A stretch of DNA of 35,547 nucleotides from a virus, in the IMG/VR virus record IMGVR_UViG_3300021579_000024, positions 1 to 35,547 of that record. The stretch is one strand, 5' to 3'. The translations under genes and the position numbers were made by a program. Below the pieces are notes generated by a model. It saw only the letters and a program-made list of their open reading frames with translations, was not told the origin of the DNA and ran no database searches. Positions 7,962 through 15,828 of this stretch are shown here, piece after piece (within the stretch, counting starts at the first letter, position 1; the number at the start of each line of letters is the position of its first letter).

Positions 7962-8080
7962 AAGTATTGGCGGCCCGCATCCACAAGATGCCTCCATCAC
8001 CAGACCGATGGAAGCTCCGCAGCACAACTTACCAAGGCATCGCTGATGCTATGGCTGCACAGTGGGGTGGGCAATGCTAA
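7955..8080 (+). CDS. Small conserved-looking protein between nuclease and helicase
   Basis: A 41-codon ORF fills what would otherwise be a gap. Its ATG overlaps the nuclease stop (ATGCTGA) and its TAA overlaps the start of the helicase gene, so it is stitched into the operon on both sides. The protein is basic, with the segment PPSPDRWKLRSTTYQG and a helical end rich in Ala. I recall similar short ORFs at this position in other phages, but cannot name a family. It may assist the helicase or nuclease, or simply couple their translation. Confidence 0.65.
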   Translation: MLKVLAARIHKMPPSPDRWKLRSTTYQGIADAMAAQWGGQC

Positions 8081-9480
8081 CCCCTGACCTACTCCACGGC
8101 TATCAGAAGAAGGCGGTCAATTTCCAGTGTACCCGCCCCAACTCGATGCTGTGGTTGGACATGGGCTTGGGAAAGACCATCATCACGCTGACCAGCCTCG
8201 CGCATTTGGTCAACACCGGCTTTCTGCGTGGCGTGGTCATCGTCGCCCCGATCCGGGTTATCCGGCTGGTCTGGCACCAGGAGGCTGTGAAGTGGGAGCA
8301 CACCAAGCACCTGCGCTTCAGCATGGTCGCGGGCACCAAGGACCAGCGCACCCGCGCCTTGCTACGCCCTGCTGACGTGTACATGGTGAACTACGAGAAT
8401 CTTGGCTGGCTTGCTGAGACCTTACAGACCTATTTCATCAAGAAGGATCGCCCGATGCCGTTTAACGGGATCGTCTGGGACGAGATCAGCAAGATGAAGA
8501 ATAGCGCCACGAACCGGGTCAAGGCGTTTCGCAAAATCGCTGACCAGTTCGACTGGACCACTGGCCTCACTGGCACCCCGGCCAGCAATGGTTACAAGGA
8601 CCTCCACGGGCAGTTCCTCGTGGTGGACCGTGGCGATCGTCTGGGCACCAGCAAGACGGCGTTCCGTACCCGGTTTTACCGCAAGGTTGGGCCGTACAAG
8701 GAAGTGCCCTACGAGGACACTGAGGACACAATCAAGAAGCTGATCGGCGACATCACGCTGGAGATGTCGGCTGAGGACTACAACCCGCTGCCTGACCTGA
8801 TCGTCAACAACATCGAGATCGAGATGCCCGACGATCTGCGGGCCAAGTACGACAGGCTGGAAAAAGAGTTCTTCATGGTGCTCGACAGCGGTAAGGAGAT
8901 CGAGGCGTTCAACCAGGCGACCCTGACCAACAAGTGTTTGCAGTTCTCTAACGGAGCCATGTACCCGGTTGCCGGGATGCCACTGTGGGAGCCGGTGCAT
9001 GACATGAAGCTGGACGCCCTTGAGGACATCATCGACGAAGCCCAAGGTTCACCGATCCTGTGCGCCTACGCCTACCGCAGCGATGCCGAACGGATCATGA
9101 CCCGGTTCAAAGATCTGCGCCCGATCAACCTGACTGAGTGCAAGAGCGAGGCTGCGCTCACAAATGCCATGCACCGCTGGAAAACTGGCGACTGCCAACT
9201 GATGATCGGCCACCCGGCGTCGATGGGCCACGGTATCGACGGCCTCCAGAAAAACGGCCATATCCTCGTATGGTATGGCCTCAACTGGTCGCTGGACCTG
9301 TACGAGCAGTTCAACGCTCGGGTGCGCCGCCAAGGTCAAGGGGCACCGGTCATGTGCCACCGCATCCTGATGCAGAGCACCCTCGACCAAGCACAAGCAT
9401 TGGCCCTCGACGAGAAAGCCGCAACCCAAGCAGGGCTGCGAAACGCAGTCAAGCAATACCGTCAATCCAAAGGAGTATGA
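8074..9480 (+). CDS. SNF2-family DNA helicase/translocase
   Basis: The 468-residue protein (from the ATG at 8074; a GTG at 8062 adds four residues) is a phage SNF2-type ATPase. Motif I is DMGLGKT (about 29-35), motif II is WDEIS (about 135-139), motif III is TGLTGTPASN, and the second RecA domain ends with NARVRRQGQ (about 414-422), the arginine-finger motif VI. It translocates on double-stranded DNA and probably works with the VRR-NUC nuclease or at the fork. Its length is typical of phage SNF2 proteins, which lack extra chromatin domains. The gene overlaps the preceding small ORF. Confidence 0.9.
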   Translation: MLTPDLLHGYQKKAVNFQCTRPNSMLWLDMGLGKTIITLTSLAHLVNTGFLRGVVIVAPIRVIRLVWHQEAVKWEHTKHLRFSMVAGTKDQRTRALLRPADVYMVNYENLGWLAETLQTYFIKKDRPMPFNGIVWDEISKMKNSATNRVKAFRKIADQFDWTTGLTGTPASNGYKDLHGQFLVVDRGDRLGTSKTAFRTRFYRKVGPYKEVPYEDTEDTIKKLIGDITLEMSAEDYNPLPDLIVNNIEIEMPDDLRAKYDRLEKEFFMVLDSGKEIEAFNQATLTNKCLQFSNGAMYPVAGMPLWEPVHDMKLDALEDIIDEAQGSPILCAYAYRSDAERIMTRFKDLRPINLTECKSEAALTNAMHRWKTGDCQLMIGHPASMGHGIDGLQKNGHILVWYGLNWSLDLYEQFNARVRRQGQGAPVMCHRILMQSTLDQAQALALDEKAATQAGLRNAVKQYRQSKGV

Positions 9481-9482
9481 AG

Positions 9483-9917
9483 ATGACGATTGAAGCCATT
9501 GAACTCTGGCACAAACGCGCCCGCCCTGATCCCACCGACAAAGACTTCAACGTGCAGCTTGGATGCCATTTTGAAGAGATCGTCGAGATGATGGACACCA
9601 TCAAATTACTCGGTGCCCCCAGTGCGCTATCGGACGCCCGAGAGGTCATGCACATGTTGGCTGACTGGTTGAAAAAGGGGGTCGTGAGTGCGCAAATCAC
9701 CAACCGCAAAGAGTTCCTTGACAGCATCGCTGATCAAGTCGTCACTGGTGTCGGTGCGGCCTACTGCGCGGGTATGAAAGGCGCACACGCATGTAAGCGC
9801 GTGAACACTAGCAACTGGTCAAAATTCGACGAGAACGGTCGACCGATCCGTGACCAAAACGGCAAGATCACCAAAGGCCCAAATTACCAATCGCCGGTGC
9901 TTGACGGTCTTTACTGA
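9483..9917 (+). CDS. MazG-like nucleotide pyrophosphohydrolase
   Basis: The 144-residue protein fits the all-alpha NTP pyrophosphatase (MazG-like) group. It opens with an amphipathic helix ending LWHKRARP, then NVQLGCHFEEIVEMMD (about 23-38), which supplies the metal-binding EExxE pattern, and a later FLDSIADQVVTGVGAAY helix (about 78-94) with the second acidic set. Such enzymes hydrolyse (d)NTPs to monophosphates. The start at 9483 has AAAGGAG (9469-9475) 7 nt upstream; an ATG at 9477 is too close to it. The frame is open far upstream through the helicase gene, but that part is a shadow. The C-terminus (about 105-144) is an unrecognised extension. Confidence 0.75.
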   Translation: MTIEAIELWHKRARPDPTDKDFNVQLGCHFEEIVEMMDTIKLLGAPSALSDAREVMHMLADWLKKGVVSAQITNRKEFLDSIADQVVTGVGAAYCAGMKGAHACKRVNTSNWSKFDENGRPIRDQNGKITKGPNYQSPVLDGLY

Positions 9918-9931
9918 AAGTGTGGTACACT
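9901..9931 (+). promoter_or_regulatory. Internal promoter: TTGACG and extended -10
   Basis: TTGACG (9901-9906) is followed after 19 nt by TACACT (9926-9931), itself preceded by TGG to form an extended -10. The -10 lies in a perfect inverted repeat, AAGTGT-GGT-ACACTT (9918-9932), which could be an operator. The motif matches 11 of 12 bases of TGTGATACACTT at 2799. It would start a second transcript at the gene beginning at 9964. Confidence 0.6.
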
Positions 9932-9963
9932 TGTTGCACACTAACCACTGAGGAGTAAGTGTA

Positions 9964-10440
9964 ATGAAGCTAACCAAACTGCACAAAGAAACCATCGTCC
10001 TAGCCATCATGCAAGACACCCAACCTATCGACAAGGTGAAGCGAAGCGAGGCAATCGTCAATGCTATCGTCAAGGCGATGTCACCCGAGGTGCGCGCGGT
10101 GTACAAGACCAGACCCAAGGCGCTGCGTGAGAAAAACGTTAAGTACACCAACCAGTATTCCAAATGGGGCAATACCATTGTGGGTGACGTGACCGATGCA
10201 CAGATCAACGAGATCGTTGCACCGTACGAGAAGGAGGAGCAAGAGCGCGATGGCATGCGCCTCAAGCTGATCGCTGCGTTCGGGGGCATCAACACACTCA
10301 ATCAAGCACTGACAGCTTTTCCCGAGTTCAAGAAATACTACCCGACTGAGGCGCAGCCGACCAAGAACCTGCCAGCACTGGCAAACGTGATGACTGACCT
10401 GGCCAAGCTGGGATGGCCCAGGCAAGGAGTTGCAAAATGA
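9964..10440 (+). CDS. Unknown phage protein, possibly Nmad5-like
   Basis: The 158-residue protein begins MKLTKLHKETIVLAIM and is basic and helical through residue 60, with a KALREKNVKYTNQYSK segment in the middle and an AxFGGINTLNQAL helix later. The opening resembles phage proteins labelled Nucleotide modification associated domain 5, but this is a weak recollection and no catalytic residues stand out. AGGAG (9951-9955) lies 8 nt before the ATG and a promoter lies just upstream, so the gene heads its own subunit of the operon. Its stop overlaps the next start (ATGA). Confidence 0.65.
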   Translation: MKLTKLHKETIVLAIMQDTQPIDKVKRSEAIVNAIVKAMSPEVRAVYKTRPKALREKNVKYTNQYSKWGNTIVGDVTDAQINEIVAPYEKEEQERDGMRLKLIAAFGGINTLNQALTAFPEFKKYYPTEAQPTKNLPALANVMTDLAKLGWPRQGVAK

Positions 10441-10646
10441 TCCGTGAAACCATCGACTGGCTGAAAAGTGTGTACACAACCCCAAGCGCCGAAACCTTGG
10501 CCCTGCTGGAACTGGAAGACAGCAAGCGAGGGCTGTTGGAGGCTCAGACAGCCCGCGAATACGCCGACGCCATGTGCAAGTACCGCGAGGCGCAGGTCGA
10601 GCGCCTGACGGCCTATCTGCGCAACGGCACCGAGGAGCAAGCATGA
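10437..10646 (+). CDS. Small coiled-coil protein of unknown function
   Basis: The 69-residue protein is acidic and almost entirely helical. Residues 18-60 carry heptad-like spacing (LALLELEDSKRGLLEAQ, then YADAMCKYREAQVERL), suggesting a helical hairpin or dimeric coiled coil. I do not recognise a family, although short proteins of this look are frequent in phage early operons. The start overlaps the previous stop (ATGA), with CAAGGAG just before it. The stop in turn overlaps the start of a 16-codon ORF. Confidence 0.7.
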   Translation: MIRETIDWLKSVYTTPSAETLALLELEDSKRGLLEAQTAREYADAMCKYREAQVERLTAYLRNGTEEQA

Positions 10647-10693
10647 CCACATTGTCTTTTCACCTACCGGAGGAGGCACCTTGGGTGCACTGA
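10643..10693 (+). CDS. 16-codon ORF preceding the winged-helix gene
   Basis: The peptide reads MTTLSFHLPEEAPWVH. GAGGAG (10632-10637) stands 5 nt before its ATG, and the ATG overlaps the preceding stop. It ends 13 nt inside the next gene, which starts at an unusual TTG behind its own GGAGGAGG site. The arrangement fits translational coupling to the TTG-started gene. A functional peptide is not supported. Confidence 0.35.
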   Translation: MTTLSFHLPEEAPWVH

Positions 10694-11052
10694 ACCGTGG
10701 AAAGCGAGTCATTGCTGCCATTGCCGCCATTGCCGAGTTCGGCGAGATCACTGCGATGGAGTTGGCCGAGCATTTGGGGGTCACCCGATATGACGCCCAC
10801 GCAGTCCTGCGGCGCATGAGCAAGCGCACCAAGGCCGGGGTCAAACGCATCCATGTTGTGCGGTACATCCACGACCACGACGGCTCCCGCAAATACCCAC
10901 GGGCCGTCTACGCGATGGGTGACAAGCCTAATGCCAAGAGGCCCAAGGCTGACCAACTCAAGGTCAAGCGGGAATACTACGCCCGGGCAAAGTCTCGCAC
11001 GACCATGAACAGCGTGTTCAATCTCGGGTTGAAGTGGAGAGCGGCGTCATGA
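10681..11052 (+). CDS. Winged helix-turn-helix DNA-binding protein
   Basis: The 123-residue basic protein has a helix-turn-helix at about 21-48: EITAMELAEHLGVTRYDAHAVLRRM reads as two helices with the conserved turn, followed by a beta-wing-like stretch (VKRIHVVRYIHDHDGSRKYPRAVYAMGD). The C-terminal 40 residues are strongly basic. This fits a sequence-specific regulator of the MarR-like winged-helix type. The TTG at 10681 is the start because GGAGGAGG (10669-10676) lies 4 nt upstream and no ATG or GTG in frame fits. Its position late in the early operon suggests a role in switching transcription; targets are unknown. Confidence 0.7.
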   Translation: MGALNRGKRVIAAIAAIAEFGEITAMELAEHLGVTRYDAHAVLRRMSKRTKAGVKRIHVVRYIHDHDGSRKYPRAVYAMGDKPNAKRPKADQLKVKREYYARAKSRTTMNSVFNLGLKWRAAS

Positions 11053-11291
11053 GCATGAAATGCCCAGAATGCGGGGCTTGGACTTCGGTTAAGGAGACCC
11101 GCACCCGTAAGACTAGAAACACCACAGTGCGTCGCTATGAATGCGCCAACCTTCACCGGTTCACCACAGAGGAGATTGTCAAAGATGAAATGCTGCGACG
11201 AGTACGGGAACTGCAACCAGGGCCGCGATTGCCCTGCAAGATTGGCAAAAGTGAAACACCGATACCCGAAACACCCAGAATCAGTGTTTAG
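11049..11291 (+). CDS. Small zinc-ribbon protein
   Basis: The 80-residue protein starts with CPEC (Cys5, Cys8) and, after a basic stretch rich in Arg/Thr, a CANLH motif (Cys34 to His38), giving a likely C-x2-C...C-x3-H zinc site. The spacing and the RRYECANLHRFTTEE segment resemble the zinc ribbon of NrdR and of phage Ogr/Delta-type activators, without the ATP-cone of NrdR. It may be a DNA-binding regulator. The ATG at 11049 overlaps the previous stop (ATGA). The last 20 residues overlap the next gene in another frame and look unstructured. Confidence 0.65.
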   Translation: MSMKCPECGAWTSVKETRTRKTRNTTVRRYECANLHRFTTEEIVKDEMLRRVRELQPGPRLPCKIGKSETPIPETPRISV

Positions 11292-11397
11292 GTTCTACGT
11301 AGCCCGACAACTGAAGGCGCTGGCAAAGTGGGCACTCCTCGCAATTCTCGGGTGGGTGTTCTGTGTCCCGGTTCTTTACTTGCTCTTGCGAGCGTAA
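11185..11397 (+). CDS. Cys-rich small membrane protein
   Basis: The 70-residue protein has a Cys-rich N-terminus (MKCCDEYGNCNQGRDCPAR), a basic middle part and one strong transmembrane helix near the end (about 46-68, ALAKWALLAILGWVFCVPVLYLLL). The CDxxGNCxQGRDCPAR pattern occurs in many small phage proteins, usually with a membrane segment; their function is not known to me. It starts about 110 nt before the end of the zinc-ribbon gene, behind AGAGGAG (11168-11174). It is the last plus-strand gene and its 3' end overlaps the holin gene of the opposite operon by 22 bp. Confidence 0.7.
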   Translation: MKCCDEYGNCNQGRDCPARLAKVKHRYPKHPESVFRFYVARQLKALAKWALLAILGWVFCVPVLYLLLRA

Positions 11398-11744
11398 AAC
11401 AGGGTGCGGTCGCCAAACAAATAGAACCCAACAGCGCTGGCAAAGTTGTCTACGGACTCGCTGTTAACGCTGTTGACCTTGAGATACGCCCAAGTACCCA
11501 GCACAAGGACACCGACAGCAGGGCGCATCAGGCGCACCGCAGCCTCAACCCAAGGATATGAGGGGTTGGTGCCCCCTGCATCGTTCATGGCCTTGAACAT
11601 ATCCAGATCGAGCTGGCGCATCTTGACGTACTCGTCTACGTTCACCGGCTTGTAAGTGTCGGTCTGGATGAACCGACCAATAAGGGATTTCCCTAAGTCA
11701 ACGGCCAACGGACCGAGGGCGGCAAGAATGGTTAACGGGTCCAT
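11376..11744 (-). CDS. Putative holin (3TM-type)
   Basis: The 122-residue protein opens with a hydrophobic segment (about 3-22, PLTILAALGPLAVDLGKSLIG), has a polar middle with a KMRQLDLDMFKAMNDAGG helix, then two more hydrophobic stretches (about 72-90, MRPAVGVLVLGTWAYL, and about 100-113). The layout fits the three-TM phage holins that form pores for the endolysin. The ATG at 11744 was chosen because it overlaps the endolysin stop (TGATG) and begins the hydrophobic segment; the frame upstream is the shadow of the endolysin gene. It is the last gene of the late operon. Confidence 0.65.
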   Translation of the reverse strand: MDPLTILAALGPLAVDLGKSLIGRFIQTDTYKPVNVDEYVKMRQLDLDMFKAMNDAGGTNPSYPWVEAAVRLMRPAVGVLVLGTWAYLKVNSVNSESVDNFASAVGFYLFGDRTLFYARKSK

Positions 11745-12124
11745 CAGGGGTACTCCTTGTGAGGCAGTTGAAAATGCGGGCCGTCCTTGAACGACTTCCA
11801 GTCCCCACCCCACTCGATTGGGACTTTGACCTGGTTGGCCGCTTCCTTCATTGCAGCAGCGATCTTGTCGTATAGCGGCCACGACCAATTGACCTGTTCG
11901 TCCACCCATGCCCCCAGATCGACGGCGTGACCTGTCAGGTGCCGGGAGTTCATTGTCTGGCTGGCCCCTGATGCCACCAGTGTGCGCTGGCGATGGGGAT
12001 CGCGGACACCTTCGAGCACGAGGAAGTCCACCGTGGTTATGTGAATGGCACGTTCGACGACTTTCACAAGGTCCGGGTGGACCCCTTGAAGACGCATCTT
12101 TGATCTGGGACCAAGCTGGAACAC
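11744..12124 (-). CDS. Endolysin, M15/VanY-type peptidase
   Basis: The 126-residue enzyme is an L-alanyl-D-glutamate or D-Ala-D-Ala type peptidase like the T5 endolysin. The zinc motifs are SRHLTGHAVDL (S-x-H-x2-G-x-A-x-D) and a C-terminal GPHFQL (the H-x-Q site). It cuts peptidoglycan cross-links in the periplasm at lysis. I prefer the GTG at 12124: GGAAAGG lies 8 nt upstream, it follows the preceding stop, and the family usually begins close to the FxLxxRS...GVHPDLV segment. An in-frame ATG at 12160 would add 12 Ser/Thr-rich residues. No signal peptide is visible, so export relies on the holin. Confidence 0.85.
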   Translation of the reverse strand: MFQLGPRSKMRLQGVHPDLVKVVERAIHITTVDFLVLEGVRDPHRQRTLVASGASQTMNSRHLTGHAVDLGAWVDEQVNWSWPLYDKIAAAMKEAANQVKVPIEWGGDWKSFKDGPHFQLPHKEYP

Positions 12125-12125
12125 G

Positions 12126-12344
12126 TCAGTTGCCTTTCCAGTGGTTGATGACGAAGACAACGACGCCCGACACCGCTGACACCACGGTCATGCCGAACCA
12201 CAGGCCACCTTTGCCCTTGTTGGCGAGTTCCAAAAGCTGTTCAAGCTGGCGTTCCATCTTGTCCACCTTCTTATCCATATCCTGCACTTTTTGCAACAGA
12301 CCCCCGTATTTCACTGGGTCGATTTCAGCATTTTCGAACGACAT
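12126..12344 (-). CDS. Coiled-coil membrane protein, XhlA/spanin-like
   Basis: The 72-residue protein has a charged coiled coil (about 13-43, LLQKVQDMDKKVDKMERQLEQLLEL) followed by one transmembrane helix (about 48-67) and a short basic tail. This shape matches the haemolysin XhlA group of phage lysis proteins. It sits directly before the endolysin, which supports a lysis role such as assisting the holin. The ATG has a GAGGT site about 8 nt upstream. It could also be an unrelated tail-anchored phage protein. Confidence 0.65.
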   Translation of the reverse strand: MSFENAEIDPVKYGGLLQKVQDMDKKVDKMERQLEQLLELANKGKGGLWFGMTVVSAVSGVVVFVINHWKGN

Positions 12345-12349
12345 CGGTG

Positions 12350-14470
12350 TTACCTCACAAACTCATTTTCAACATTGCGATCAGGTGCCAGCATGTTGAC
12401 ACCGGCGGCGGTTGTGCCAGTCACTGTCGCGCGGGCTGGCGCACTCCACTTTGACGGATCACCGATCAGTCGCAATACCCGGGTGCGCTCGGCAGCGGGC
12501 AGCGACTCCAGCAGGTTCGCAGCACCCTCGGGTGTTTTGAGTGCCTCGGTCAAAGTTCCCATCGTTTTCCGACCGATTTTGTTTTCCAAGATGTTCAGCG
12601 ACTTATTGGTCGCTGTGATCAGGGCACTCATGTACGACGGAAAACGGAACTTGCTCATGTGCTGGAGCAACAGTTCCTTGAGCGCGGTCTGGCCACCTTC
12701 AACTTGCGACTTGATGGTGGCGTTGCGCAGCACCTTGGCTGCCTCGGAATGCAAGGTGTCCAGTGTGTTTTCGGCCAACTCGACTGCGATGTTGTATTTG
12801 CCCGGGCCGAGAATCTTTTCCACAGTTTCCGGCGACTCGCCTTTCACAAGGCGCACAAAGGCGTCCTTGTCATTTTTCCACAGGTCCAGGGCTTTACCGC
12901 TGAGTTTCTGCTTGGCGATGTCCTGCATCCCCTTGGCGTAGTCTTCGAGATAGGATCGGTAGCCTTTACCGCCAGCAGCTTCCACGGCGTCCACGATCAT
13001 GGGTTTGACGCGAGCCATGACCGAGGCAGCGGCCTCGCGCTGGACGCCTGGGTCTTGACCTTTGAGCAGATCACGCACAGCGGCGTTGACCGAGTTCTTG
13101 CGGATTGCGTCGAGGGCTCTGGCGTCGATGACACCGCCCTTGCCTGTCCACTCGATCAAATCGCGGGTCAGGTTGTCCACGGACGCCCTCATGACATCGT
13201 TGCCAGCAAACTCAGGGTCGCGGGTGATCTTGCGCAGGCTGTCCACCAGCGGCTGAGTTTCCAACGGCTTAACGCCAGCAGCACGCAAAGTGTCGGCAGC
13301 GGCTTGAGAGTACCGAGAACCTTGACCGAGATTGAGGGAGGCATCAGCGGCTTTCGACGCCCAACGTTCAGCATCTTGCGCCAAGCTTCCCATGTGATTG
13401 GCTTGCTGGCCGGGGATGATTGTGCCAGTCGTGTCATCGATACCGTATTTGTAATAGGCATCGATTGCTTTGTTTTTGCCACTTTCCAGCGTCCGAACTT
13501 GCTGCACCTTTTGAGCAGCAGCGGCTGCGTCTTGCGCGGCTTGGTTCTCCAGCGCCGCCACATCCATGCCCTTGTTGGCACGGGACAGCGAAGCCTGGCG
13601 GGCAGGGCTGGTGATGTCGTTGAGGGTCTGTTTGGCGACTTGGTTGGTCGTGCGGGCCTCAGTTGCCGTGGCACCGCCTGCCAGCTTGACTAAAGCGTTG
13701 AGCGATACTTCGCCTTGGGACTCCTCCAGCGCCCGCAGGAAACGAGGATCGCGGGCCGTGGTGCGGGCGATCAACGCCTGCCATGTCGGGCTGTTGATGT
13801 CGGCAGTAGCCTGCGCGGCACTCACACCCGTACCCTGCGAAGCCTTGAGGGCGTTGATCGCCTCGGGCAGGTCCGGGCCGAGGGCGTTGCGGGCGATGCT
13901 GGCCGCCTTGTTCTGGGGCATCTGGCGCAGATCGGCCAGTTTCCCCAGACCCTTTTGGAGCAGCGGACCAACGACACGCCCACCTGCTTCAAAGGTGGCA
14001 CCTTCGAGAATGTTGCGCACCGGCTCGATGACATGTGCTGCTCCTTGGCGCGGGGCCTTGCCGCCGAGGTACACGTCGGCCAGTTCGAGGGCCTCCTTGG
14101 CGATGCCGTAGCCCAGACCAGCGCCACCCACGGCACCGGTGGCCGTGCCCACGGGGCCGAGCACCGTTCCAGCACCACCGCCCAGCAGAGCACCACCGCC
14201 AGCACCTAGCGCCTCGACTACCGGGGCGGCGTAGGGGCGAACAGCCTGATACACCCGTTGGGTTGTGGTCAGGTCTTGCCGAGCACCGGGGGAACCCTCG
14301 GATGCGGCGGTGCGTGGGCGCAGCGACTCAGGTAGCCCAGGTGCAGCGGGTTGGCTGATCGCTGGCAATTGGGATTGGATCATTGACTGCGCTTGCTCGG
14401 GGCTAGTGCCCTCAGGCACCTCGAACCGAGCCACGCGACCATCGGGTAGCTGGAAGCGGGCGATAGGCAT
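12350..14470 (-). CDS. Internal virion / DNA ejection protein
   Basis: The 706-residue protein starts with a small beta-rich module (FQLPDGRVARFEVPEGTSPEQA) also seen at the head of other phage ejection proteins. A glycine-zipper-like hydrophobic region follows (about 88-128, GAGGGALLGGGAGTVLG then GGAGLGYGIA). The rest is long alpha-helical and Ala-rich. Such proteins sit inside the capsid and are ejected to make a channel across the envelope, as P22 gp16/gp20 or T7 gp16 do. It is the last and largest of three consecutive ejection-type genes, and its start overlaps the preceding stop (TAATG). No lytic transglycosylase motif is seen. Confidence 0.7.
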   Translation of the reverse strand: MPIARFQLPDGRVARFEVPEGTSPEQAQSMIQSQLPAISQPAAPGLPESLRPRTAASEGSPGARQDLTTTQRVYQAVRPYAAPVVEALGAGGGALLGGGAGTVLGPVGTATGAVGGAGLGYGIAKEALELADVYLGGKAPRQGAAHVIEPVRNILEGATFEAGGRVVGPLLQKGLGKLADLRQMPQNKAASIARNALGPDLPEAINALKASQGTGVSAAQATADINSPTWQALIARTTARDPRFLRALEESQGEVSLNALVKLAGGATATEARTTNQVAKQTLNDITSPARQASLSRANKGMDVAALENQAAQDAAAAAQKVQQVRTLESGKNKAIDAYYKYGIDDTTGTIIPGQQANHMGSLAQDAERWASKAADASLNLGQGSRYSQAAADTLRAAGVKPLETQPLVDSLRKITRDPEFAGNDVMRASVDNLTRDLIEWTGKGGVIDARALDAIRKNSVNAAVRDLLKGQDPGVQREAAASVMARVKPMIVDAVEAAGGKGYRSYLEDYAKGMQDIAKQKLSGKALDLWKNDKDAFVRLVKGESPETVEKILGPGKYNIAVELAENTLDTLHSEAAKVLRNATIKSQVEGGQTALKELLLQHMSKFRFPSYMSALITATNKSLNILENKIGRKTMGTLTEALKTPEGAANLLESLPAAERTRVLRLIGDPSKWSAPARATVTGTTAAGVNMLAPDRNVENEFVR

Positions 14471-15819
14471 TATTCAAACCCCAAGAACTTGACGCCGCCG
14501 GCTGCTGGTGCAGTGGGTGCAGCGGGTGCTGCCCCACCAGCGCGATATTGAGCGTTTGACACGCCTTTGCGGATCACGTCTTGAAGGTCCATCGCTGCTC
14601 GGATGAACTCCTTTTCATCGGTCGAGGTGGACATCCGATTGATGGCGTCCGTACCCTTTGCACCTTCTTTTTCCGTGATTGCGCCGCCACCCTTGAGAGC
14701 CTGGAACGCTTCGAGGAACGAGGCGCCTTTAATCTGGTCGAATCGAGCCATGAAGCCAGCTTCATTGGTGCCCGGGACGAGTCGATAACCCGGAAGCCAA
14801 GTGGCACCCACTGCACCCTCAAAGCCGGGGTGCGGTTTCTCACCTTTGAGCAGTTGACCGGTCTTGGAGTCACGTTTGCCGACCAACTCGTCGATCAAGC
14901 GGATACCGTCTTCGGCACGACTAATGATCTGCGGCAATGCTTGCTGCGCTGCCACACTGCCCTTGGCGATGGCTTCGCCTGTTGCTTTGGCTGCGCCCAT
15001 GCGCTGCTGGAACGCAGGATCGGCTTCCCGACGTGCGTTTTCCTCCAACACCGCGACACGGCGACCTTCGAGGCCGATGCGTAGACCTTCGTTGCGGATG
15101 CGATCGGCTTCACCCGGGCCCATTGTCTTGGTCTGAGTTCCGATGGTCTTGAGTTCGCCGGTGACCGGCTGGAACGTGCGCGACACGACCTGCCCGCCCA
15201 CGTCGGTGGTGGACAACTGCGGCTTGTTCATTTCCATGAACTTTTCGGTGCCCAGCTTCGACTCATTAATCAGTCGAGCAAGACCGCCGGGAGTCTGGAT
15301 CAGTTGTGCGATGCGGTCGCGGGATTGATCGGCAGTCACTCCACGGGCAGCTAACGCAGGTCCAATGATCGGATCTTTGTGGTTGGCCTCGTGCCATGCG
15401 ACATACGCTTCGGCAGCATTGGGGGCGTTGGGGTCCAGCGTTTCAAGAAAGCCACGGGAACGCTTAAGCGCGGCGTCTAGCACCTCACCTTCGGTCTTGG
15501 ATTGGGTCAGGCGCTGGGTTTTGGCGTCACCAAGTTTCTTTTCAATGTCGGGCAGCTTGGAGCCGTAGCCTCCTGACGCCATCGAGGTGCGCAGACGATT
15601 GATGTCCACGTCGCCGGTCTGAGGGTTGTAGGCTTCAGCATAGGCGCGGTTGAGCGCGTTGGTGGCGTCTTGTTCACGCTGGGCTTGCTGCATTTGCAAC
15701 TGCGCCAGTTGGTTGTGCTGTTGGGCGTTCTGGATCGCGATTACACGACCGTATTGGGCCAACGGGTCTTGGTGTTCGATACCGTTGCCACCGAGAGCGA
15801 TTGCGGGGTTGATAGCCAT
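14470..15819 (-). CDS. Internal virion / ejection protein, helical
   Basis: The 449-residue protein begins with a short conserved-looking head (MAINPAIALGG, QDPLAQYG), then a glutamine-rich coiled coil (about 30-55, QHNQLAQLQMQQAQREQ) and extended charged helices through residue 300. The C-terminal 150 residues contain GYRLVPGTNEAGFMARFDQIKG and ALKGGGAITEKEG, a segment I recall from phage internal proteins. The final 25 residues are Ala/Pro-rich. Position between two other ejection-type genes suggests it is packed in the capsid and ejected with DNA. The start lies 9 nt after the preceding stop. Confidence 0.65.
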   Translation of the reverse strand: MAINPAIALGGNGIEHQDPLAQYGRVIAIQNAQQHNQLAQLQMQQAQREQDATNALNRAYAEAYNPQTGDVDINRLRTSMASGGYGSKLPDIEKKLGDAKTQRLTQSKTEGEVLDAALKRSRGFLETLDPNAPNAAEAYVAWHEANHKDPIIGPALAARGVTADQSRDRIAQLIQTPGGLARLINESKLGTEKFMEMNKPQLSTTDVGGQVVSRTFQPVTGELKTIGTQTKTMGPGEADRIRNEGLRIGLEGRRVAVLEENARREADPAFQQRMGAAKATGEAIAKGSVAAQQALPQIISRAEDGIRLIDELVGKRDSKTGQLLKGEKPHPGFEGAVGATWLPGYRLVPGTNEAGFMARFDQIKGASFLEAFQALKGGGAITEKEGAKGTDAINRMSTSTDEKEFIRAAMDLQDVIRKGVSNAQYRAGGAAPAAPTAPAAGGVKFLGFE

Positions 15820-15828
15820 GTTGACTCT

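Noticed and set aside
9138-9482. N-terminal extension of the MazG-like gene
   Set aside because: The frame is open but lies inside the helicase gene; the strong AAAGGAG site and family start place the real start at 9483.
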